Part shown: positions 1-6,316 of the stretch, piece after piece
Position numbering within the stretch: position 1 is the stretch's first letter
Layout of the letters: every line of letters starts with the position of its first letter
Assembly (NCBI GenBank): GCA_022865725.1
Contig: JALHTP010000088.1
Location: forward strand, 1 to 14,122
DNA from: Methyloceanibacter sp.
Lineage (GTDB): Bacteria; Pseudomonadota; Alphaproteobacteria; Rhizobiales; Methyloligellaceae
Reading direction: 5' to 3'
DNA length: 14,122 nucleotides
Program-made: the position numbers and the translations under genes
Notes under the pieces: model-generated
Told to the model about the DNA's origin: nothing
The model's database searches: none
Seen by the model: only the letters and a program-made list of their open reading frames with translations

Positions 1-1047
1 CTTCGTCTCGGCATTGAGCGCCACGGGCATGGTGCCGTCTTGCCCCGGAACCGGCGGCTCGAAGCCGCCCGAGGTCAGCACCGTGCCGCATTCCTTCGGC
101 AGCTGAGCCATGGTGAGCGGTGGCCTGCCCACCCACGGCTTGGCGCCTGGAACAGCCGGCTTTGCCATCTCGATCGCGGCCTTTTTCAGCATCGCGTACC
201 AATTGGTGAGCTCCTGGCCGCAGCCATTGTCGCCCGTGGCCGGCTTCTGATTCTCGCAGCCTTCCGCGCCGGGCGGGCAGGTGAGGCGCACATGGAAATG
301 ATAATGGTGGTTCCACCACGGCCTCACTTTGCCGAGCCACGATGTGTCCTTGCCGATTGCAGCCGCTTGCTGGCAGAGCGCCTTCTTGATGGCGGGATGC
401 ACGAAGATGCGCGCGACTTGCGGATAGGAGGCGGCCCGCCTGATCAACTTCATCTGCAGCGTCGTGAAGATGGCCGGATCGACGCTGAATGGGTCCTTCA
501 GCATCGACACCGCGCTCATGTCCTCCCGCTCCTGCGGGGTCAGGATGTGGTCGGGCATGGCGGTGAGCCAGATATCGGCGTCGAGCCCGATCTGGTGGCT
601 GGTATGGCCGGTCAGCATGGGACCGCCGCGCGGCTGCGACATGTCGCCGACCAACAGCCCCGGCCAGCCGTCGAGCGCGCGCGTGTCGCTCGCCAGCCGC
701 TCGAGATAATCCAAGAGGCGCGGGTTGCCCCAATTGCGGTTGCGTGAGAGCCGCATCACCTGCCAGTCGGGCCCGTTGATCGGCAGCGACACGCCGCCGG
801 CGAGGCAGCCTTTGGCATAGCCGCCGATGGAGCGGGCGGCGAGCGGGGCGGGCACCGGCGCGGCTCCGAACAGCTCTCGCGCGGGTGGCGGCTTCGGCTT
901 GGGTGGACCCTTCTTGGCGGCGGGCTTGACCGCGGGTTTCGGGAGGGTGGGCGTCGCGGCGGTCTTGGATGGGCCGGGCTGCTCGGCCGCCACCGCCACC
1001 GCTCCGCAAAACACGATCAGCGTCAGGCCCAAGATCAGCCTTCGCAT
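1..1047 (-). CDS. mepA: Penicillin-insensitive murein endopeptidase MepA (3' end beyond window)
   Basis: Peptidase family M74 (LAS-type zinc metallopeptidase), which cleaves D-Ala-meso-DAP cross-links in periplasmic peptidoglycan. I translated this strand by hand: 349 codons run open to base 1 without a stop, so the C-terminus lies outside the window. Residues 1-21 form a signal peptide (cleavage near VAVAA-EQ), followed by a Pro/Lys/Ala-rich linker to about residue 57. The zinc motif is clear: 'TGHTSHQIGLDADIW' at 146-160, with H151 and D158 matching E. coli MepA H113 and D120, and 'WWNHHYHFHVRL' at 244-255 carrying the third ligand. At least 97 residues follow the last His, longer than the tail of the 274-residue E. 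coli enzyme. The ATG at 1047 has only a weak Shine-Dalgarno sequence, but no other start leaves the signal peptide intact. It is divergent from an L,D-transpeptidase gene. Confidence 0.93.
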   Translation of the reverse strand, partial: MRRLILGLTLIVFCGAVAVAAEQPGPSKTAATPTLPKPAVKPAAKKGPPKPKPPPARELFGAAPVPAPLAARSIGGYAKGCLAGGVSLPINGPDWQVMRLSRNRNWGNPRLLDYLERLASDTRALDGWPGLLVGDMSQPRGGPMLTGHTSHQIGLDADIWLTAMPDHILTPQEREDMSAVSMLKDPFSVDPAIFTTLQMKLIRRAASYPQVARIFVHPAIKKALCQQAAAIGKDTSWLGKVRPWWNHHYHFHVRLTCPPGAEGCENQKPATGDNGCGQELTNWYAMLKKAAIEMAKPAVPGAKPWVGRPPLTMAQLPKECGTVLTSGGFEPPVPGQDGTMPVALNAETK

Positions 1048-1078
1048 CGGCACTCGACCCGTTCCGTTAGGCCCTCTG

Positions 1079-1127
1079 GAGCATGATCCGGAAAAGTGGG
1101 AACCGGTTTTCCGATAAGATCATGCTC
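1079..1127. repeat. Rhizobiales-type intergenic palindromic repeat
   Basis: The outer arms GAGCATGATC (1079-1088) and GATCATGCTC (1118-1127) are perfectly complementary over 10 bp. The inner arms CGGAAAA (1089-1095) and TTTTCCG (1107-1113) add 7 bp, with a 4-nt bulge (1114-1117) and an 11-nt loop. From memory this closely matches a very abundant dispersed repeat of Bradyrhizobium and related genomes. Copy number here cannot be tested. Confidence 0.8.
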
Positions 1128-1138
1128 AAACAAGACTC

Positions 1139-1179
1139 TAGAGCGCTATCGCGATTCACTCTCTGGCGATAGCGCTCTA
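1139..1179. repeat. 14-bp perfect inverted repeat, 13-nt loop
   Basis: TAGAGCGCTATCGC (1139-1152) and its exact reverse complement at 1166-1179 flank the loop 1153-1165. It lies 11 bp from the previous palindrome and the two probably form one composite element. There is no T-tract on either side, so it does not look like an intrinsic terminator. A dispersed repeat is likelier than a dedicated operator. Confidence 0.75.
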
Positions 1180-1285
1180 AGCCGCCGACCCTAGCACAAA
1201 TGATGGCGGCAATTGGAACGCCGCCCGAGCGCGAGCGAGGCGCGCGTTCAGCTGATATTCAGACGGGGACAACTAGGCTCCGGTC

Positions 1286-1354
1286 TTGATCGGGAAACCT
1301 CTGCTCCCGACATCAACAGATCAGCGGGCCGCCATCAAAAGGGGGAGGCCCGCT
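1286..1354 (+). promoter_or_regulatory. Two consecutive hairpins in the L,D-transpeptidase leader
   Basis: Hairpin A pairs TTGAT-CGGGA (1286-1295) with TCCCG-ac-ATCAA (1305-1316), 10 bp with a 2-nt bulge. Hairpin B pairs AGCGGGCC (1323-1330) with GGCCCGCT (1347-1354), 8 bp perfect, loop 1331-1346. Hairpin B ends 2 nt before the GAGGGAG ribosome-binding site (1357-1363). The structure is seen; any role in translation control is a guess. Confidence 0.4.
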
Positions 1355-1373
1355 TTGAGGGAGACCCAGACTC

Positions 1374-1799
1374 ATGCGCCGCCTTGTCCTCTTGGCCGGC
1401 TTGCTCGGCCTCATGCTCGCTTATCCCGCCATCGCCGAGGCCCAGATCGTCGCCAAGGTCAATTTGTCGAGCCAGCGCATGGACGTGTATGTGGACGGTG
1501 CGCCACGCTATAGCTGGCCGGTGTCCACGGCGCGGGCAGGCTACCGGACGCCGACCGGCACGTTCAGGCCGACGGCTGTCGTCCGCTACCACCGCTCCAC
1601 GATCTATAGCGGCTCGCCGATGCCCTATTCGATCTTCTTCCTGCGCGGCTACGCGATCCACGGCTCCTACGAGGTCAAATATCTCGGGCGTCCCGCCTCG
1701 CATGGCTGCATCAGGCTGGCGCCCTCGAACGCCGCCGCGCTCTATTCGCTGGTGCAGCAGCACGGCGCCGGGAACACGGTCATCAAGATCAGCTATTAG
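1374..1799 (+). CDS. Exported L,D-transpeptidase (YkuD domain)
   Basis: 141 residues. L,D-transpeptidases use a catalytic Cys to make 3-3 cross-links in peptidoglycan or to attach proteins to it, in the periplasm. Residues 1-23 are a signal peptide (cleavage near AIAEA-Q) and almost all the rest is the YkuD catalytic domain. The active-site block is present: H96 in 'AIHGS', then 'SHGCIRL' at 109-115 with H110, nucleophile C112 and R114. It is at the short end for the family, with no LysM or other wall-binding domain. The ATG at 1374 has GAGGGAG 10 nt upstream. It is convergent with the lipase gene, 41 bp between stops and no clear terminator. Physiological substrate (3-3 cross-linking or protein anchoring) cannot be decided from sequence. 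Confidence 0.93.
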   Translation: MRRLVLLAGLLGLMLAYPAIAEAQIVAKVNLSSQRMDVYVDGAPRYSWPVSTARAGYRTPTGTFRPTAVVRYHRSTIYSGSPMPYSIFFLRGYAIHGSYEVKYLGRPASHGCIRLAPSNAAALYSLVQQHGAGNTVIKISY

Positions 1800-1840
1800 C
1801 GCTTGAAGATACGCGGTGAAGTCTCCTCTTGCCGGCTCTC

Positions 1841-3019
1841 TCAGCGCCCGCAACTTGACGGCGCCGGCGCGCCTCTGAAGCGGTCGCCCATCCAGGCGAG
1901 CGCGGCGTGCACGCTGTCCTTGGCGGCGAAAGTATGCGTCACGCTGGGGAGCTCGACGAAGCTGACGCGTGTGCCTTGCTTGCAGAGATGCTCGCCGAAT
2001 TGCTTGGTGATCTCCGGCCTGACCGTCGTGTCGGCGGTGCCTTGCGCGAGAAACACCGGCGCGCCGGCCGGCGCCTGGCCCGGCGTGTTCTTGAGCATGG
2101 TTGAGCGCCACGGCTCGACCTCGGTGGGATTGGCCTTGAGGAACTGCTCGCCGGCGAGCGGCTTGGTGGCCTGGTCGATGGCTTCGAACTCGGCGATCGA
2201 CTCGATGCAGTCCCGCGCGATTCTCTCATAGGCCGGCATGGCCGCGGCCGTGACCAGGCTGGTTGCCGGATCGTTCAGCAGACGCGACCAGGAATAGATT
2301 GTCATGGCGGTGAGATCCTTGCCGCCGGGGCTCGACTTGTCGGCGTCGAACAGCTCGATGAGATAGGTCGCCGGCGCCGCCGCCGCGACGCCGACGAGCT
2401 TCAGGTCGGGCGCGTAGCTCGTGGCAATCTCGCCGGTATAGAGCGAGGCATGGCCGCCTTGGCTGTGGCCCCACACCGCGAAGCGGTTGGAGGCGGCGGC
2501 GTCGGGCATATCGCGCGCCGCGCGCACCGAATCGAGCACCGCGCGTCCCTCGCTCACGCCGATCAGATAAGGGTGGATCATGCCCGGCACGCCCAAGCCC
2601 GGATAGTCGGTGGCGACCACCACATAGCCCTGGCGCAGCATGTTGGCCAGTCCCCAGATCATGCCGGAGACGTCCGGCATCAGCGACGGCGCGCAAGCCT
2701 CGACCACCCCGCTCGTCGGATGTGCCCAGGCGATCACGTTGCGCCCGCCTGGGGGTGCCGCTCCCGGCGGAATGAAGATTGCGCCGGACACCTCGATCGG
2801 CTGCCCCGAAAGCCCGGTCGAGCGATAGAGGATGCGGAAGGCATTGCCCCCTCCCGGGCCGCCGCCCTCGAGCGGCCAGACCCTGATGATCGATCCCGGC
2901 CCCTCAGCGGCCACGGCGGGCGTCACGTCGCAGAGCGCGCCCAGACTGAGCAGAAAGCCAAGGCTAAGGGCAGGTGCGGACTTTGCCGCGCGCTTGAGGC
3001 AGGCTTCGATCTTCTGCAT
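1841..3019 (-). CDS. Exported secretory-lipase-family alpha/beta hydrolase
   Basis: 392 residues. It resembles the secretory lipase (LIP) family of alpha/beta-hydrolases, which hydrolyse ester bonds in acylglycerols and similar lipids. The N-terminus (1-38) is a signal peptide ending PAVAA-E, so the enzyme acts outside the cytoplasm. The nucleophile elbow is 'GHSQGG' at 184-189 (S186). The likely triad partners are D330 in 'GTADTTVRP' and H362 in 'THTFAA'. 'AWAHPTSG' at 97-104 and 'DYPGLG' at 138-143 are typical of this family around the oxyanion region. Four Cys of the mature chain (109, 271, 346, 390) could form disulfides. The ATG at 3019 has GGGGGA 5-6 nt upstream. It appears to be a single-gene unit, divergent from the downstream-facing operon. 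True substrate is unknown; a general esterase is possible. Confidence 0.85.
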   Translation of the reverse strand: MQKIEACLKRAAKSAPALSLGFLLSLGALCDVTPAVAAEGPGSIIRVWPLEGGGPGGGNAFRILYRSTGLSGQPIEVSGAIFIPPGAAPPGGRNVIAWAHPTSGVVEACAPSLMPDVSGMIWGLANMLRQGYVVVATDYPGLGVPGMIHPYLIGVSEGRAVLDSVRAARDMPDAAASNRFAVWGHSQGGHASLYTGEIATSYAPDLKLVGVAAAAPATYLIELFDADKSSPGGKDLTAMTIYSWSRLLNDPATSLVTAAAMPAYERIARDCIESIAEFEAIDQATKPLAGEQFLKANPTEVEPWRSTMLKNTPGQAPAGAPVFLAQGTADTTVRPEITKQFGEHLCKQGTRVSFVELPSVTHTFAAKDSVHAALAWMGDRFRGAPAPSSCGR

Positions 3020-3215
3020 TCCAATCCCCCGACTGATCGTAGGCGGGAGGGATATAGCCCCAATCTTTGGCCCTTCTGCAATAGCAAGCGCCGGATTTCA
3101 GCCCTAGAGGTGACCATTTCATTCCGCATTCATCCGGGGCACAATCGCGACCGAACGCAAGAGACTGGCCCGCGAGCGACTTTCCGCGGGTGCTTGAGCA
3201 GCGGGGATAGAACGA

Positions 3216-4355
3216 ATGTCATCAGGAGCAGCGACGCTCGCCGCCTTGATCAACCGTGTGGGCGACCTGGCGACGCCCTTCTCCATCGAGCTGCCTGACG
3301 GCGAGAAGCGGAACGTGGGCCAAGGCAAGGCGGAGTTTCATGTGGGCTTGCGCAACGAGCGCGCGCTCCGGGCGCTCCGCACTCTCGACGAGGGCAACAT
3401 CGCCGAGGCCTATCTGCAAGGCGATATCGACCTCGAAGGGGACATGCTGAAGCCTTTCGGCTTGCGCGCCCATCTCGACGACCGTCATCCGCTGGTTGCC
3501 GCCTGGCGCTTCCTCGAGCCGCTGCTCTTCGGGCAGGTCTATACCAACAAGCAGGCGATCGCCTCCCACTACAACGCCGACCCGCAGCTCTTTCTGAGCT
3601 TTCTGGATCCGGTCTTCCCGGCCTACAGCCAGGGCGTCTATGCCAATGACGAGGAGCCGCTGGCCAACGCTCTCCAGCGGAAGTTCGACTGGGCCATCGC
3701 GCAATGCCAGCTTGGCCCGGGCAAGACGGTGCTCGAGATCGGCCCTGGCTGGGGCGCCTTTGCCGGCCACGCGCTGCAATCGGGCGTGCGCTTCACCGGC
3801 ATCACCAATTCCGAGGTCTCGCAATCCTATCTCAGGAACAAGCTCGCCAATTTCGGCGACCGCTTCGACATCCTGCTCACCGACTTCTACGACTTCGAGC
3901 CGAAGGAGCCCTTCGACGCCATCGTCATCATGGGTGTCATCGAGCATCTCCCCGACTACGAGCGCGTGCTGAAAAAGTTCCAACGGTTGCTCAAGCCGGG
4001 GGGGCGCGTCTTCCTCGACGGCAGCGCCGCCAAGAAGAAATACGAGCTGTCGACCTTCATGGTGCGGCACATCTATCCGGGCAACCACTCCTTCCTCGTG
4101 CTCGACGATCTCTTGAACAAGCTGGCCAAGACCGATCTCGAGCTGATGGAGGTGCAGAACGACCGCTGGAGCTATTTCCTGACCTTCCGGCAATGGGCGC
4201 GGAACCTCGATGCCAACCGGGACTACGTGACGCGCACCTTCGGTGATTTTGAGTTCCGTAAGTTTCGTCTCTATCTTTGGGGCGCCACTTACGAGTTTCT
4301 TACCCACAATCTCGATTGCTACCGGCTGATCCTGGAAAAGCCGCAAGCCGCCTGA
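3216..4355 (+). CDS. CFA-synthase-like SAM methyltransferase with altered active site
   Basis: 379 residues, cytoplasmic. Overall order matches the cyclopropane-fatty-acyl-phospholipid synthase/mycolic acid methyltransferase family: N-terminal lipid-binding region (1-130), 'AYSQGVY' at 136-142, SAM-binding glycine loop 'VLEIGPGWG' at 172-180, 'VIEHL' at 241-245 (E243) and 'LKPGGRVFLDG' at 259-269. By hand alignment to E. coli Cfa, the bicarbonate/catalytic residues have changed: C139 is Q139, H266 is D268 or G269, and catalytic C354 is A357. E243 and Y320 appear kept. A normal cyclopropanation reaction is therefore doubtful; a C-methyltransferase or other lipid-modifying activity is an alternative. 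GGGGAT (3203-3208) precedes the ATG. It heads a probable operon: the carbonic anhydrase gene starts 50 bp after its stop. Confidence 0.85.
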   Translation: MSSGAATLAALINRVGDLATPFSIELPDGEKRNVGQGKAEFHVGLRNERALRALRTLDEGNIAEAYLQGDIDLEGDMLKPFGLRAHLDDRHPLVAAWRFLEPLLFGQVYTNKQAIASHYNADPQLFLSFLDPVFPAYSQGVYANDEEPLANALQRKFDWAIAQCQLGPGKTVLEIGPGWGAFAGHALQSGVRFTGITNSEVSQSYLRNKLANFGDRFDILLTDFYDFEPKEPFDAIVIMGVIEHLPDYERVLKKFQRLLKPGGRVFLDGSAAKKKYELSTFMVRHIYPGNHSFLVLDDLLNKLAKTDLELMEVQNDRWSYFLTFRQWARNLDANRDYVTRTFGDFEFRKFRLYLWGATYEFLTHNLDCYRLILEKPQAA

Positions 4356-4390
4356 TACGGGCAGGTTGCTTGGCGGCGGAAACTACGGCG

Positions 4391-4397
4391 AGGAGGA
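4391..4397 (+). promoter_or_regulatory. Shine-Dalgarno setting the carbonic anhydrase start
   Basis: AGGAGGA, 8 nt before the ATG at 4406. It is the strongest ribosome-binding site nearby and rules out the in-frame upstream ATG at 4277, which lies inside the methyltransferase gene. Confidence 0.8.
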
Positions 4398-4405
4398 CGT
4401 CCACG

Positions 4406-5134
4406 ATGTGCAACTGCGAGCGCGACTGCACCCATATCTCACGACGAAGCGTTATGGCGGGAGGCGCTGCGCTCATCGCGACGAATGCCTTTGCGTTCCG
4501 TCGGGCCCGGGCCGAGCAGTCGCAATCCTCATCACCTCTGCCGAACGCCATCCCGCCTGCCGAGGCGCTGGACCGGCTGATGCAGGGCAATGCCCGCTAT
4601 GTGGCGGGCGAGACCGAGTGCAAGGACTTCTCGATCGGCCGCGCCGAGCGCGCGGGCGCGCAATACCCCATCGTGGCGGTGCTGAGCTGCTCCGACAGCC
4701 GCGTGTCGCCCGAGCTTCTCTTCGAGCAGGGACCGGGCGACATTTTTGTCGTGCGCGTTGCCGGCAATTTCGTCAATACGGATGGGCTGGCGAGCATGGA
4801 ATATGCGGTCAAGATTTTGGGCGTGCCGCTTCTGATGGTGCTCGGCCACACCAATTGCGGCGCCATTTCAGCGGCGGTCAAGGTCGTGACGGAGCACGCG
4901 GAGCTGCCGGGCCATCTGCCGGAGCTGGTCGAGTCCATCGAGCCCGCGGTCATTACCGCTCATGCGAAACATCCGAGCGATCTCGTCGCCGCCACCATCG
5001 AGGAAAACGTGCGCCTCAACGTCAAACGGCTGATCGACGACACTCCAATCCTCGCCGATGCCCTTGCCGCCAAGAAGATCGCGATCTCGGGTGGCGTCTA
5101 CGATATTGCCACCGGCAAGGTGGGTTTGATCTGA
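4406..5134 (+). CDS. Tat-exported beta-class carbonic anhydrase
   Basis: 242 residues from the ATG at 4406, chosen because AGGAGGA (4391-4397) lies 8 nt upstream and the twin-arginine signal then sits at the N-terminus; the frame is open further upstream but inside the previous gene. It interconverts CO2 and bicarbonate. 'ISRRSVM' at 11-17, followed by a hydrophobic stretch, looks like a Tat signal (cleavage near residue 30 or 36), predicting a folded, zinc-loaded periplasmic enzyme. Zinc ligands are complete: C95 with the D97/R99 dyad in 'SCSDSR', and H148 and C151 in 'GHTNCGA'. Three Cys occur before the twin arginines (residues 2, 4, 8), which is unusual. The transporter gene starts 20 bp after its stop, suggesting cotranscription. 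Family assignment is firm; export is inferred from the signal. Confidence 0.93.
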   Translation: MCNCERDCTHISRRSVMAGGAALIATNAFAFRRARAEQSQSSSPLPNAIPPAEALDRLMQGNARYVAGETECKDFSIGRAERAGAQYPIVAVLSCSDSRVSPELLFEQGPGDIFVVRVAGNFVNTDGLASMEYAVKILGVPLLMVLGHTNCGAISAAVKVVTEHAELPGHLPELVESIEPAVITAHAKHPSDLVAATIEENVRLNVKRLIDDTPILADALAAKKIAISGGVYDIATGKVGLI

Positions 5135-5154
5135 GCTCAGGTCGGGACCAAGCG

Positions 5155-6174
5155 ATGCAGGATGCTCTGGAACGCTGGCGGTCCGAGAAGACCGCCGCTT
5201 TTCTCTCGGGCGCCGTCGCTGCGTCTGAGCGCGACCCGGCCAAGGCCGCTTTGTTCGGGCAGATGGCAGCAGCGGCCGAGACGCAGGCCGGCATCTTGGC
5301 CAAGGAGCTTGGCAAGGTTCCTTCGTTCGAGCCGGCGCTCCGCTCGCGGCTCACCGTCTTCCTCATCAAGATCTTCGGTCCGCGCGCCATGCGCCCGATC
5401 CTGTCGGCCTCGAAAGTCAGAGGCGTCTCCGTCTATAGCGGGACGGTGCCGGCGGGTCATCCCTGGCCCACCTCCGTGGAAGCGGTGGGAGCGCGCCATC
5501 GCGGCCTCGGCGGCGGCACGCTTCGCGCCAGCGTCTTCGGGGTAAATGACGGGCTCGTCTCCAACACCTGTCTTGTGATGGGGGTTGCAGGCGCTGCCGT
5601 GGAGCCTGGCATTATTCTGATCACCGGCGTGGCGGGGCTGCTCGCCGGCGCCTTCTCTATGGCGGCGGGAGAGTTCATCTCGATGCTCTCGCAAAAGGAG
5701 ATGTTCGAATATCAGATCGGCCAGGAGAAGGACGAGCTTGAACGCTATCCGGCCGAGGAGGCTGAGGAACTCGCTTTGATCTACGCCGCCCGCGGCGTGC
5801 CACTGGACGAGGCCCGCGTCATCACCAAGAAGCTGATCGCGAATCCCGAGCAGGCGCTCGATACGCTTGCGCGGGAGGAGCTTGGCCTCAACCCCGACGA
5901 CCTCGGCTCGCCCATTGGCGCGGCTCTCTCCTCCTTCATCGCCTTCTGCATCGGCGCGAGCCTGCCCCTCATTCCGTTCCTGCTCGGCTTGAGCCACGGC
6001 GTGCTCATCGCCGCCACGCTCTCGGGCGCTGCCTTGTTCGTGGTCGGCGCCGTGCTCAGCCTGTTCTCGGGTAAGAGCGCATGGCTTGGCGGCTTGCGCA
6101 TGCTCTTGATTGGCGCCGCCGCCGCGGGGGCAACCTACGGGATCGGCTCGCTGTTCAACGTCTCGGGGTTGTGA
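5155..6174 (+). CDS. VIT1/CCC1-family iron/manganese transporter with N-terminal ferritin-like domain
   Basis: 339 residues. Residues 1-90 are helical and resemble the rubrerythrin/ferritin-like domain that precedes bacterial CCC1 proteins. Residues 115-339 are the VIT membrane domain: 'RASVFGVNDGLVSN' at 124-137 (TM1, metal-pathway D132), TM2 around 150-175 with 'SMAAGEFIS' at 168-176, an acidic cytoplasmic stretch 178-215 matching the metal-binding domain of VIT1, then three hydrophobic segments near 255-280, 281-305 and 310-335. The family exports Fe2+ or Mn2+ from the cytoplasm. In the ferritin-like part E11 and E25 fit, but the usual ExxH of helix 2 reads A41..Q44, so that metal site looks degenerate. 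The ATG at 5155 is 20 bp after the carbonic anhydrase stop, with a weak ribosome-binding site; its frame is open upstream only as a shadow of that gene. Confidence 0.88.
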   Translation: MQDALERWRSEKTAAFLSGAVAASERDPAKAALFGQMAAAAETQAGILAKELGKVPSFEPALRSRLTVFLIKIFGPRAMRPILSASKVRGVSVYSGTVPAGHPWPTSVEAVGARHRGLGGGTLRASVFGVNDGLVSNTCLVMGVAGAAVEPGIILITGVAGLLAGAFSMAAGEFISMLSQKEMFEYQIGQEKDELERYPAEEAEELALIYAARGVPLDEARVITKKLIANPEQALDTLAREELGLNPDDLGSPIGAALSSFIAFCIGASLPLIPFLLGLSHGVLIAATLSGAALFVVGAVLSLFSGKSAWLGGLRMLLIGAAAAGATYGIGSLFNVSGL

Positions 6175-6189
6175 GCGGCCAACGCCAAA

Positions 6190-6218
6190 CATGAGCGATT
6201 TTTCGTACCAAGCTCATG
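6190..6218. repeat. 7-bp inverted repeat after the transporter gene
   Basis: CATGAGC (6190-6196) and GCTCATG (6212-6218) are exact complements with a 15-nt spacer. There is no GC-rich stem or T-run, so it is a poor intrinsic terminator. It may be an operator or chance. Confidence 0.3.
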
Positions 6219-6316
6219 CAGCATTATGCGTGCGCTAACATCGGGAAGAACAATGGAACCCAAGTTCGCGGGACCTGCGCTAGCCTCTTCGCTCCGAGAC
6301 GACATGGGAGCGCAAG

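Larger units (their letters stand above)
1048..1373. other. Divergent intergenic region, mepA to L,D-transpeptidase
   Basis: 326 bases without a supported gene. It holds two palindromic elements near mepA (1079-1127 and 1139-1179) and two hairpins in the leader of the transpeptidase gene (1286-1316 and 1323-1354), listed separately. I could not pick out convincing -35/-10 boxes for either direction. Short open frames here have no family resemblance. Confidence 0.7.

Noticed and set aside
40..747. Plus-strand open frame of 235 codons at the left edge
   Set aside because: It is the shadow of mepA, which is intact on the minus strand with its zinc motifs.
3169..3190. CCCGCG/CGCGGG inverted repeat upstream of the methyltransferase
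   Set aside because: Six base pairs of G/C in a GC-rich region is easily chance; no promoter element is aligned with it.
3222..4346. Long minus-strand open frame opposite the methyltransferase gene (374 codons)
   Set aside because: It mirrors a gene with clear family motifs and has no recognisable domain. GC-rich codon bias leaves antisense frames open. The same applies to minus-strand frames at 1335-2111, 5137-6192, 6335-7534 and 8856-10043.
4366..5154. Upstream extension of the VIT/CCC1 frame
   Set aside because: The 263 extra codons are an out-of-frame reading of the carbonic anhydrase gene, Arg-rich and without family resemblance.
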